NCBI GenBank assembly: GCA_902493125.1
Contig: CABUOF010000029.1
Coordinates: 1 to 24,726 of the forward strand
DNA: 24,726 nucleotides
Direction of reading: 5' to 3'
Origin: an uncultured Collinsella sp.
Lineage (GTDB): Bacteria > Actinomycetota > Coriobacteriia > Coriobacteriales > Coriobacteriaceae
Part shown: positions 17,609 through 24,261 of the stretch, in pieces
Layout of the letters: every line of letters starts with the position of its first letter
Position numbering within the stretch: position 1 is the stretch's first letter
The notes under the pieces: model-generated
Database searches by the model: none
Seen by the model: the letters and a program-made list of their open reading frames with translations, nothing else
Told to the model about the DNA's origin: nothing
Made by a program: the position numbers and the translations under genes

Positions 17609-18135
17609 AGGGCGAGCGCCCCATCGGGGTGCTGCTGGTGTTTGCTTGCCTGACCGTGGCGATAGCGGCGGTGCTTTGGGGGCTTAACGCCGCGCGGCAG
17701 CAGCGTCCTAGGACCGCCTCCGATTTGGGCTCAGATTCGGCGGTGGCGTCTCAAAAAGATGAGATGCGAGATGCGGACGATTCGGATGTCGCTGTCACGG
17801 CGCAAACCTTTCTGCGGACGCTCGACAAGCGGTCTGGCACTGCGACGGATTCGCCTGAGGGCAACGCGATTGCGGTCCGGCTTGCATGGTCCGAGGACCG
17901 ACCGATGACCGAAGCGGCGGTGGATATGCTGCGTGCCTATCGCGAGGTACCCACGGCGCAACTTGCTCTGAGCGGCTATCTCGACATCAAGGGAAACGTG
18001 TGGGGCGCCATCGTGCGCGACGGACGCGGCTGGGTCGATATGGTGACAATTGCCGCGGATGCTGGCGATGCTTCGTGTCGTCTGCGCGCCGTGCGCCTGA
18101 GCCCGCAGGCAACGGACTCAAAGGAGGGATCGTGA
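17572..18135 (+). CDS. Membrane-anchored protein of unknown function in the Tad operon
   Basis: The family of this 187-aa protein is not recognised. It has a short N-terminal segment, one hydrophobic helix (about residues 18-41, IGVLLVFACLTVAIAAVLWG), an acidic linker (DEMRDADDSDVAV) and an extracytoplasmic domain ending in EVPTAQLALSGYLDIKG and DGRGWVDMVTIAAD. It starts inside the flp gene, overlapping by 37 nt. An alternative GTG at 17629 would begin within the membrane helix. It lies between two pilin genes, so it probably acts in pilus assembly or as an accessory subunit. This is inferred from context only. Confidence 0.7.
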   Translation: MERYQRGHQQPVEGERPIGVLLVFACLTVAIAAVLWGLNAARQQRPRTASDLGSDSAVASQKDEMRDADDSDVAVTAQTFLRTLDKRSGTATDSPEGNAIAVRLAWSEDRPMTEAAVDMLRAYREVPTAQLALSGYLDIKGNVWGAIVRDGRGWVDMVTIAADAGDASCRLRAVRLSPQATDSKEGS

Positions 18136-18136
18136 A

Positions 18137-18355
18137 ATGCATGATGTTCTGCGTGAGGAATCTGCCCAGGCGACGGTCGAATACGCCATTGTCACGGTGG
18201 CGCTGTTATCGATCGTGCTGGCGATCGCGGGGCTTTGGCGTGCCGGCACCGATGGGCGCTTGGCGGCGCTGGTTGAGCGGGCGGCATCCCATGGCGTTGC
18301 CTCGACGTCGGTTATCGACGCCGCTGCGGCCGCTAAGGACATCGCGTTGTATTGA
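18137..18355 (+). CDS. Second Flp-like small pilin
   Basis: This 72-aa protein begins MHDVLREESAQATVEYAI, then has a hydrophobic segment (VTVALLSIVLAIAGLW) and a short Ala-rich tail. LREESAQ-ATVEY closely parallels LQEESAQ-GTTEY of the first pilin, and the predicted cleavage after Ala again places Glu at +5. A very strong site, AAGGAGGG at 18121-18128, precedes the ATG. It is probably a minor pilin or a second pilin type; its leader is only 10 residues, much shorter than that of the first. Confidence 0.8.
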   Translation: MHDVLREESAQATVEYAIVTVALLSIVLAIAGLWRAGTDGRLAALVERAASHGVASTSVIDAAAAAKDIALY

Positions 18356-18827
18356 TGCCGCGCGCGAGGACCGGGCGCAGTCTACGGTCGAGGCCGCTTT
18401 TTTGCTGCCGACGTTTCTGACACTCATCCTTCTCGCGCTGCAACCGGTGTGCCTGCTCTATACGCGCGCGGTCATGGAGTCTGCCGCCGCCGAGACCGCG
18501 CGGCTCATGACCACGACGACGGCGGAGGACGACGATTTTAAGGAATTTACCCGTCGTCGACTTGCCGCGGTGCCCAATGTCTCGATCTTCCATGCCGGCG
18601 GGCCGCTGTCGTGGGATATCGAGCTTGGCCGGGCGGATGCGGGTGGCGTTTCGTCTGTGTCCGTTGTCGGCGAGGTCAAGCCGTTGCCTGTGATTGGTGC
18701 ATTTGCGCAGGCCATGGGCAGTGCAGGTGAGGGCGGCTATATCGAGCTCAAAGTCGACGTCTCGTATCGACCGCGTCCCGAATGGCTGGAGGGAGATTAT
18801 GATTCGTGGATTGCTGCGTGGGATTAA
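18291..18827 (+). CDS. tadE: TadE-like pseudopilin, start uncertain
   Basis: The protein has the TadE signature: AREDRAQSTVEAAFLLP followed by the hydrophobic LTLILLALQPVCLLY and the RAVMESAAAETARL helix, then an extracytoplasmic domain. The first standard in-frame start near it is ATG at 18291, giving 178 aa with an Arg-rich leader, but this lies within the preceding pilin gene by 65 nt and lacks a clear ribosome binding site. An ATT codon at 18351 overlaps the previous stop (ATTGA) and would give a more typical short TadE leader. TadE-like pseudopilins are cleaved by the prepilin peptidase and assist pilus assembly. Confidence 0.75.
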   Translation: MALPRRRLSTPLRPLRTSRCIDAAREDRAQSTVEAAFLLPTFLTLILLALQPVCLLYTRAVMESAAAETARLMTTTTAEDDDFKEFTRRRLAAVPNVSIFHAGGPLSWDIELGRADAGGVSSVSVVGEVKPLPVIGAFAQAMGSAGEGGYIELKVDVSYRPRPEWLEGDYDSWIAAWD

Positions 18828-20955
18828 GCGTTTCTGGTCTAGGCTCGTTTTGACGCGCTGTCGTCCGAGTTGCCATCGCGAGCGGGGCGGCTTTATGGGT
18901 CGCACCGGTGTCGACCTGTTTATAGAAGACGGCGCCTACACCACGCTCTCCTCTGCCGTGGTCATCCTGGTGGTGCTCACCTTGTTGTTTTCCTCGACTG
19001 CGGCGATATGGAGCATGTCACGTGCAGGGGACACCCAGGTGGCTGCCGATAGTGGTGCTCTGGCGGGCGCCAACGTGGTGTCGTCCTATCATACGGCAGC
19101 CACGGTGGTGGATGCGAGCATCTTGAGCTTGGGGCTAGCGGGCTTTGCCACGATCGGCACCGGCTTGGTTGCCATCCTCATTCCGGGTGCCGAGCCGGTT
19201 GCCGGCAATATGGTCGACACTGGAATTGAGATTATTAAAACGCGCAACAAATTTGCCAAGAGCGCGTCTGAGGGCCTGCAGAAGATCGAGACGGCTCTGC
19301 CGTATCTGGTCGCCGCGCGTGCCACGCAGGCGGTGTCGGCGCAGGATACCGATAGTGTGACCTATACCGGTACGGCGCTTGCCGTGCCCAGGACATCCGA
19401 GTCTGACTTCGCTGCGCTCAAAGGATCAGAGATCTCGACCGATACCATTAAAGACACATCAGATGATTTAGAGTGTGCGGCCGAGGAGCTGCGGAAGGCT
19501 TCTGAGGACACGGCGAAGGCTAAAGAGCGTGCTTGGCTGGCGGATTGTGGTGGGTCTGACAAGAGCTCGGTCGGCAGCTGTTCTTGCATGTGGGAGCGTG
19601 CGAAAAGCCTAACGGATCTCTCCGGTGTTCAAAATCCGCATTACTCATCGAGCGTTACGTGGGAGCCCCAAGTTGCCCTTGATCGCGCGAAGGACTACTA
19701 CCATTGGCGTCTGACAAATGAGAAGCCCCACGGCTCGAGTGTCGAGATGAAGGCAGAGTCTGCGGCGCGTAAGGCGTTTTATACCTATGCGAGCGCGGAG
19801 GTCGATCGGGCACATATAACCGAGAACGGAGACAGGGTTTCCTCCTATATTCCGCTGCTGCCGCGCAACTCTGATGAGGTTCGGGCGACGGAACTCTATA
19901 CCGATGCGGTGTGGCCGACTAGCGTGAACGATGACAAGGCGTATCTGCATTACGGGACGACCTGCCCTAACTATAAGAAAGGGACGCCGAGCAGATTTGC
20001 TTCGGTTGCCGATTACGATGGACAGGATAAATGCAGCAAATGCCATTTTGGCGTTTTGTCGCTTGGTGCTGTTGCGGCGCCTTCAACCTCTATCGAAAAC
20101 GGCTTTGAGTATCACTTTGACAAGTTTAAAGACGCCCTGGAGGACTACGTCGACTGTCGCAACAAGGAGCTCGAGCTCGAGCGTCAGACCGAGGACGAAG
20201 CCGACCGTGCGGGCAATGCGTTCGATACCGCCATCAAAGAACTTTCCGGTGAGCGTCCGCGTATCGCCCCACCTGGCCGCAACGGCGTAGTCGCCTTTGC
20301 AGTTTCGGGTGATATTACCAGCCCCGATCAACTTAACTCTTCGTTTAACACGGCGGTTGAGCTTGGCAGTCGCGGTGCCATCTCTGCCGCGGTGCTGGCG
20401 CCCGATGAGGCGACGGCGCAAAACAACGTGCTTTCGCGATTTTTCTCGACATTGAAGGAACGCTCGGGTGGCGTTGCCGGCGTACTCGATGGCGTCATGG
20501 ATGTTTGGGGACGGCTGCTTGTGGGATACGGAGACATCCAAGGTTCGGCCGACGAACTTATGGACGAGATGATTAAGGGCCTAGGAGGGGGCAACGGCGC
20601 GTTGGGCTCCATTGCGTCGTGGCTTGGCGATACCGTTTCGGCGTCCGTGGCGGCGCTGGGCTTGGAGCCGTGCGACTTGCGCCTGCGAAAGCCGGTGCTG
20701 ACCGACACCGCCAATGTCATCAAGAGCCCGGGGTCTGACATCACGGCTCTTTCTAATGCGCAGGACGAGCTACGAAGTATTCCGTTGGGCGTGACCGACC
20801 CCAAGGCGCTTTGCGAAGCGCTGGAATATCAAGTCGAGCGCACCATCAGCGGCACGACGTTCACGCTTGCGGAGATTCCGCTGCCCGGCGGCGGTTCCAT
20901 CCCACTTACCGTCGATGTCACCACACTGGCGGGTGCCCTGGGCGGTGGGTCGTAA
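18799..20955 (+). CDS. Large TadG-like Tad pilus-associated protein
   Basis: This 718-aa protein has an Arg-rich N terminus, one membrane helix (about 51-72) and the TadG-type segment QVAADSGALAGAN (80-92), followed by a second hydrophobic patch (about 109-130) and a long hydrophilic region. Coil-prone stretches occur around ECAAEELRKASEDTAKAKE and in the ELELERQTEDEADR region. Cys389, Cys412 and Cys415 (the last two as CSKC) could bind metal or form disulfides. The ATG follows GGAGGGAG and overlaps tadE by 29 nt. It probably sits in the membrane with its bulk outside, linking the pilus to the cell wall. The domain content beyond the N terminus is not recognised. Confidence 0.72.
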   Translation: MIRGLLRGIKRFWSRLVLTRCRPSCHRERGGFMGRTGVDLFIEDGAYTTLSSAVVILVVLTLLFSSTAAIWSMSRAGDTQVAADSGALAGANVVSSYHTAATVVDASILSLGLAGFATIGTGLVAILIPGAEPVAGNMVDTGIEIIKTRNKFAKSASEGLQKIETALPYLVAARATQAVSAQDTDSVTYTGTALAVPRTSESDFAALKGSEISTDTIKDTSDDLECAAEELRKASEDTAKAKERAWLADCGGSDKSSVGSCSCMWERAKSLTDLSGVQNPHYSSSVTWEPQVALDRAKDYYHWRLTNEKPHGSSVEMKAESAARKAFYTYASAEVDRAHITENGDRVSSYIPLLPRNSDEVRATELYTDAVWPTSVNDDKAYLHYGTTCPNYKKGTPSRFASVADYDGQDKCSKCHFGVLSLGAVAAPSTSIENGFEYHFDKFKDALEDYVDCRNKELELERQTEDEADRAGNAFDTAIKELSGERPRIAPPGRNGVVAFAVSGDITSPDQLNSSFNTAVELGSRGAISAAVLAPDEATAQNNVLSRFFSTLKERSGGVAGVLDGVMDVWGRLLVGYGDIQGSADELMDEMIKGLGGGNGALGSIASWLGDTVSASVAALGLEPCDLRLRKPVLTDTANVIKSPGSDITALSNAQDELRSIPLGVTDPKALCEALEYQVERTISGTTFTLAEIPLPGGGSIPLTVDVTTLAGALGGGS

Positions 20956-21431
20956 TGGGCATCCGCACGCGCCTTTGCGAGGAGCGCGCCCAGGCGACGG
21001 TCGAGATGGCCGTGGTCACGCCCGTCCTGCTGGTTCTGGCGCTTATCGTGTACAACGTCATGGTCTTTGCCGGTGCGGTCGCACGCTTCGATCGCGTGGT
21101 GCCCGATATCGTGCTAGCACATGCCGTGGCGCCGAGCGGGGAGGGCGATGGCAGCTCCATCGATGCTTCCGCGACCGTTCAGGCTCAGATCCAACATGCC
21201 ATGGAAGGCTATGACTTGCTGATCGAGGTCTCGAGCGAACAGGGTGCGACGACATCGGATGGCGGTTTGCTTTCGCTTTCCGGCACGTTTAGGACCTACA
21301 CCTGCACCATGCGCTATGAGCCGTGGCCGAGCTCGCTCAGCATCGCCGGCGTTTCGCTGGGGGCACCGGCAAAGTTGTCACACGAGCGCGCGGTGACGGT
21401 CGATCCATGGCGTCCGGGGGTGGTCATGTGA
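20955..21431 (+). CDS. Second TadE-like pseudopilin
   Basis: This 158-aa protein begins MGIRTRLCEERAQATVEMAV and continues with a hydrophobic stretch TPVLLVLALIVYNVMVFAGA, the TadE pattern with E-E-R-A-Q-A-T-V-E at the cleavage region. An extracytoplasmic domain with a Cys in YTCTMRYEPWP follows. The ATG overlaps the stop of the TadG-like gene by one base (TAATG), so translation is probably coupled. With the upstream TadE-like protein it completes the usual pair of pseudopilins. Confidence 0.8.
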   Translation: MGIRTRLCEERAQATVEMAVVTPVLLVLALIVYNVMVFAGAVARFDRVVPDIVLAHAVAPSGEGDGSSIDASATVQAQIQHAMEGYDLLIEVSSEQGATTSDGGLLSLSGTFRTYTCTMRYEPWPSSLSIAGVSLGAPAKLSHERAVTVDPWRPGVVM

Positions 21432-21787
21432 CCGCGGTCTCGTCCTACATCGCCTACGCGCGGGCACTCAATAGGCTGCGCTGGACGCCGGCCGAGTTTG
21501 CGGTGGCGGAGTCGTTTGCCGTGCGCCTGCGCGGCATGCTGGGACGGTGCCCGGTTGCCGCCAACGGTCTGCCGCTCGTCATGGCATTTCCACGCTGCTC
21601 TTCGGTCCATACGTGTTTTATGGCCTATCCCATCGACATCGCCTTCATCGATCGCGACGGCAATATCCTCGCGCGCTACGAAAACGTACGTCCCTGGCGT
21701 ATGTGCTCCTGCCCCGGCGCCTGGGCCGCACTAGAGCGCCCTTCAATCATTGTTTCGACCCCTGCTCTCCAACGCGTGCCGGCTTAA
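21428..21787 (+). CDS. DUF192 family protein at the end of the Tad operon
   Basis: This 119-aa protein shows the DUF192 pattern: AVRLRGMLGR near the start, a central CFMAYPIDIAFIDRDGNIL strand-loop-strand and the PWRMCSCPGAWAALE segment. DUF192 proteins are small beta-barrel-like proteins of unknown function, often secreted; no signal peptide is visible here. GTG at 21428 overlaps the previous stop (GTGA); ATG at 21407 is an alternative with a poorer site. Four Cys residues, including a C-S-C, are notable. Tight coupling to the pilus genes suggests a related role, which is an inference. Confidence 0.75.
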   Translation: MTAVSSYIAYARALNRLRWTPAEFAVAESFAVRLRGMLGRCPVAANGLPLVMAFPRCSSVHTCFMAYPIDIAFIDRDGNILARYENVRPWRMCSCPGAWAALERPSIIVSTPALQRVPA

Positions 21788-21805
21788 GAATTGGCGATAG
21801 CGGAC

Positions 21806-21820
21806 TTTCGTCATACGAAA
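21806..21820. promoter_or_regulatory. Palindrome upstream of the toxin-antitoxin-like pair, possible operator
   Basis: TTTCGT (21806-21811) and ACGAAA (21815-21820) form a 6-bp dyad with a 3-bp spacer, 21 bp before the toxin start. Ribbon-helix-helix antitoxins commonly bind such dyads to repress their own operon. A weak TTGGCG at 21791 could be the -35. Confidence 0.35.
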
Positions 21821-21841
21821 TTGGGTAAGATGGAGGAGAAG

Positions 21842-22112
21842 ATGCACGGATGTTGAGATCCATCCCAACGCTAAAAAGCACCTGACGGAAAAGCAGGTGC
21901 TTAGCGCTTGGCTTGCGGTTACTGAGTGCATTCGTCGCGAGTCGAAGGACGAGCCGCCGAGATGGCTTGCGATTGGATGGCTCCCAGACGGACGAAGCGT
22001 GGAGCTTGTCGCGGTCGAGCTTGTCCGTGGGTGGCTTATCATTCATGCCTTGTCTCCAGTCCAGAAGAAATTTTGGCAGGAGATTGAACGGGCTCGGCAA
22101 AGGGGTCGATGA
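21842..22112 (+). pseudogene. BrnT-like toxin, frame broken near the start
   Basis: The region from 21849 encodes DVEIHPNAKKHLTEKQVLSAW, then W-L-A-I-G-W-L-P-D-G-R, E-L-V-A-V-E and a WLIIHALSPVQKKFWQE end. This resembles a small actinobacterial toxin family related in layout to BrnT/RelE. No usable in-frame start precedes Asp. An ATG at 21842 with an excellent GGAGGAG site runs ATG-CAC-GGA-TGT-TGA and stops at once. Removing one G at 21847-21849 would restore Met-His-Asp-Val-Glu-Ile-His-Pro. A start at GTG 21897 would lose the conserved N terminus. The 3' end overlaps the antitoxin start. Confidence 0.6.
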
Positions 22113-22396
22113 TGGGCAAGACGTATACGGCCGCTAATGGTCAGGTTGTAACGGATGAAATGATTGACGCGTGGTGCGAGTCGTACGAGCGCGGAGAGTT
22201 TCCGGATGGCGAACACACCGTTGGTGGGATCGTGCATGGACGGCCCCCACTCTCAGGTGAGGGGACGGCAACGCTGTCGGTCAAGATTCCTCTGGGAATG
22301 AAGGAGGCCATTCGTCGACGGGCGGCTGCCGAGGGGATGACGCCAAGTGAGTTTGCCCGTGCGGCTCTGAGCGAAAAACTTCTTGCTGCCGGCTGA
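22112..22396 (+). CDS. Ribbon-helix-helix antitoxin-like protein
   Basis: This 94-aa protein has an N-terminal part (TYTAANGQVVTDEMIDAW, then YERGEFPDGE) and a C-terminal ribbon-helix-helix-like part: strand ATLSVKIP (53-60), helix MKEAIRRRAAAEG, then TPSEFARAALSEKLL. This layout is typical of antitoxins in which the N-terminal region binds the toxin. ATG at 22112 is 6 nt after AAAGGGG and preferred over ATG at 22109. It follows the broken toxin directly, overlapping its stop. With the toxin frame disrupted, it may persist as an orphan regulator. Confidence 0.7.
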   Translation: MGKTYTAANGQVVTDEMIDAWCESYERGEFPDGEHTVGGIVHGRPPLSGEGTATLSVKIPLGMKEAIRRRAAAEGMTPSEFARAALSEKLLAAG

Positions 22397-22459
22397 TGCC
22401 TCTGACGTGCCGATTTAAAGAACCGAGGCTGTGCTCAAAAACTTTTTTGAAATTCTCGG

Positions 22460-22487
22460 TTGACCGGAACGCGTCCTTGGTTATACT
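22460..22487 (+). promoter_or_regulatory. Promoter of tRNA-Phe
   Basis: TTGACC (22460-22465) and TATACT (22482-22487), spaced 16 bp apart, place the start near 22494, 26 nt before the tRNA. Confidence 0.7.
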
Positions 22488-22519
22488 AATCAAGCCTTGA
22501 AACAAGGCACACCTCAAAT

Positions 22520-22574
<55 letters not shown>

Positions 22575-22592
<18 letters not shown>

Positions 22593-22637
22593 CCTTGAAT
22601 TGACTAGGACCTCTGCAAAGGGGTCCTTTTCTTTTAT
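22575..22637 (+). repeat. 63-bp direct repeat, first copy (tRNA 3' end plus terminator)
   Basis: Covers the T loop to the 3' end of tRNA-Phe and the following terminator. The second copy at 22761-22823 differs at only two positions (22586/22772 and 22615/22801). The tRNA part is typical of an integration attachment site. Confidence 0.85.
22606..22636 (+). terminator. Terminator after tRNA-Phe
   Basis: AGGACC (22606-22611) pairs with GGTCCT (22622-22627), followed by a T-rich tract. Confidence 0.8.
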
Positions 22638-22760
22638 GCAGACCCCACATGGAATCGAACCCCGTGAGGGCGCGGAGCTGAGTAAACGCGCAAGCGTTTG
22701 CCAGCACAGCTCGCAAGGCGCGTAAACGCCGCAGCGGTCCGTCCGCGCAGCGCGCGGACG
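22638..22760. other. Insert between the tRNA-Phe 3'-end repeats
   Basis: These 123 bp contain GGAATCGAACCCC (22651-22663), an exact inverted copy of the tRNA-Phe T arm (22569-22581), a hairpin AAACGC-GCAA-GCGTTT (22684-22699) and a perfect GTCCGCGC-AGC-GCGCGGAC hairpin (22741-22759). No gene is supported. It looks like a degraded tRNA/attachment-site remnant rather than ordinary spacer. Confidence 0.5.
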
Positions 22761-22823
22761 CGATTCCCTTCTCCGCCACCTTGAATTGACTAGGACCTCT
22801 ACAAAGGGGTCCTTTTCTTTTAT
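22761..22823 (+). repeat. 63-bp direct repeat, second copy
   Basis: A near-perfect copy of 22575-22637, beginning inside the tRNA T loop, so only the 3' end of a tRNA is present. It includes a second copy of the terminator hairpin (22792-22797 with 22808-22813) and T-rich tract. Confidence 0.85.
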
Positions 22824-22833
22824 CGAGGGCTCT

Positions 22834-23019
22834 GCGGAAATTGCGTCTCGGAATTTGGCTTCAGAGTGGGATGCGTTTTCCGCTTTGAGGCCGCTTGGGA
22901 AAGCGCGACCCGGAATCCGGCGTCAGAATGGGATGTGCTTTCCTTTTGCGGTCTTTGGCGGAAACTGCGTCCCAGATCCCGCGCTCAGAACGGGATACGC
23001 TTTCCGGCGCGTACTTCCG
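22834..23019. repeat. Three tandem imperfect 62-bp repeats
   Basis: Units begin near 22834, 22896 and 22958. Shared blocks fall at exact 62-bp steps: GGAAA at 22836, 22898 and 22960, and TCAGA at 22861, 22923 and 22985, each followed by a GGGAT block and a TTTCC block. Within each unit the G-G-A-A-A start and TTTCC end can form an imperfect hairpin. The period is not a multiple of three and no ribosome binding site serves it, so it is non-coding. Confidence 0.8.
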
Positions 23020-23193
23020 ACGTGCGTGCACATCTCGGCGCGCCATCTCGGGCCCGCTCAGACATTCCTCCCGCTTTTGCGCCACTTTGCAGACCGTTCG
23101 GTCGTCTGTCCGCACGCGCGGGTATACTCAAAACGATACTTTTCCTATGCAATACGATGCAGGCTCGGCCTGCACGATCCGAAGGGGGCAGTG
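23020..23193 (+). other. Spacer with possible -10 before the GH5-like gene
   Basis: No gene is supported. TATACT at 23123-23128 is a good -10 match, 66 bp before the GH5-like start, but no -35 at proper spacing was found. Confidence 0.35.
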
Positions 23194-24255
23194 ATGGAGA
23201 GGATACTCGGCGTTAATCTCTCTGGCTGGTTTATTCCCGAGCCTTGGGTGACCCCGTCGCTATACGCGGCGACCGGTGCATCCAACGCGGCCGAGCTGCA
23301 GGAGGCCATGGGCACCGCCGCCTATAACGAGCGAATGCGCCGTCATTACGAGACGTTTGTGAGCGAGGACGATTTCCGTCGCATGGCGCAGATCGGCCTC
23401 AACGCCGTGCGTCTGCCGGTGCCCTGGTATGCCTTTGGCTCGCAGGAGTCCGATGCGTCCTACATCTCGGTTGTCGACTACATCGACCGTGCAATTGAGT
23501 GGGCTGCCAAGTACAACATTCGCGTGCTGCTTGACCTGGCGACTGTGCCCGGTGGCCAGGGCGATTCCAACGATTCGCCCGCCACGCCGGAGGCTGTTGC
23601 CGAGTGGCATTCGTCCACTAACGGCCGCCATGTCGCACTCGACGTGCTCGAGCGCTTGGCCGAGCGTTACGGCGAGGCCGAGAGCCTGCTGGGCATTGAG
23701 CTGCTGGATACGCCGCAGATGAGTGTCCGCAAGAGCCTCTTTACCATGACGGATGGCATTCCGGCCCACTACCTGCGCAATTTCTATCGCGATGCCTACG
23801 AGCTCGTTCGTTCGTATATGCCCGAGGATAAGATCGTCGTCTTCTCGTCGTCGGGGCATCCCAGCGAGTGGAAGCATTTTATGCGCGGCGCCAAGTACAA
23901 GAACGTCTACATGGACCTTCACCTGTACCATTACCGTGACGAGTATGCGCTCGACATCACGAGGCCCCGCGGGCTGACGACGGCGATTTCGCGTAACAAG
24001 CGCGAGCTTAAAGAAGCGATCTCGACTGGGTTCCCCGTGCTGGTGGGCGAATGGTCGGGTGCGGCGATCTTTGCCAACTCGTCGGTCACGCCCGAGGGCC
24101 GCAATGCCTACGAGCGCGTGTTTATCGCCAACCAGCTGGCTTCGTTTGCGCCGGCTGCCGGTTGGTTCTTTCAAACGTGGAAGACCGAGAAGCGCATTGC
24201 AGCATGGGACGCCCGCGCGGCACTCGGCACGCTCGAGCGCGGCATGATTGAATAG
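23194..24255 (+). CDS. GH5 exo-glucanase-like protein lacking the acid/base residue
   Basis: This 353-aa protein has the fold-wide pattern of GH5 exo-beta-1,3-glucanases (fungal Exg-like): LGVNLSGWFIPEPWVTPSLY, HYETFVSEDDFRRMAQIGLNAVRLPVPWYAF, AAKYNIRVLLDL, the LHLYHY strand with His243, VLVGEWSG with the nucleophile Glu286, and GWFFQTWKTE. The usual N-E-P acid/base motif is D-T-P (172-174), so the catalytic Glu is Thr173. The D-L-H-G motif reads D-L-A-T, with Ala116 for His. No signal peptide is seen, so it is probably cytoplasmic. ATG at 23194 follows GAAGGGGG; the longer upstream frame runs through the 62-bp repeats and is rejected. It may be a non-catalytic glucan-binding homologue. Confidence 0.78.
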   Translation: MERILGVNLSGWFIPEPWVTPSLYAATGASNAAELQEAMGTAAYNERMRRHYETFVSEDDFRRMAQIGLNAVRLPVPWYAFGSQESDASYISVVDYIDRAIEWAAKYNIRVLLDLATVPGGQGDSNDSPATPEAVAEWHSSTNGRHVALDVLERLAERYGEAESLLGIELLDTPQMSVRKSLFTMTDGIPAHYLRNFYRDAYELVRSYMPEDKIVVFSSSGHPSEWKHFMRGAKYKNVYMDLHLYHYRDEYALDITRPRGLTTAISRNKRELKEAISTGFPVLVGEWSGAAIFANSSVTPEGRNAYERVFIANQLASFAPAAGWFFQTWKTEKRIAAWDARAALGTLERGMIE

Positions 24256-24261
24256 GTTGAT

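Noticed and set aside
19400..20100. Central part of the TadG-like gene as a horizontally acquired low-GC module
   Set aside because: Hand counts of sample 120-base blocks gave 55% and 57.5% GC, too close to support a compositional break.
22786..23193. N-terminal extension of the GH5-like protein
   Set aside because: It translates the 62-bp tandem repeats, whose period is not a multiple of three. The strong ribosome site fixes the start at 23194.
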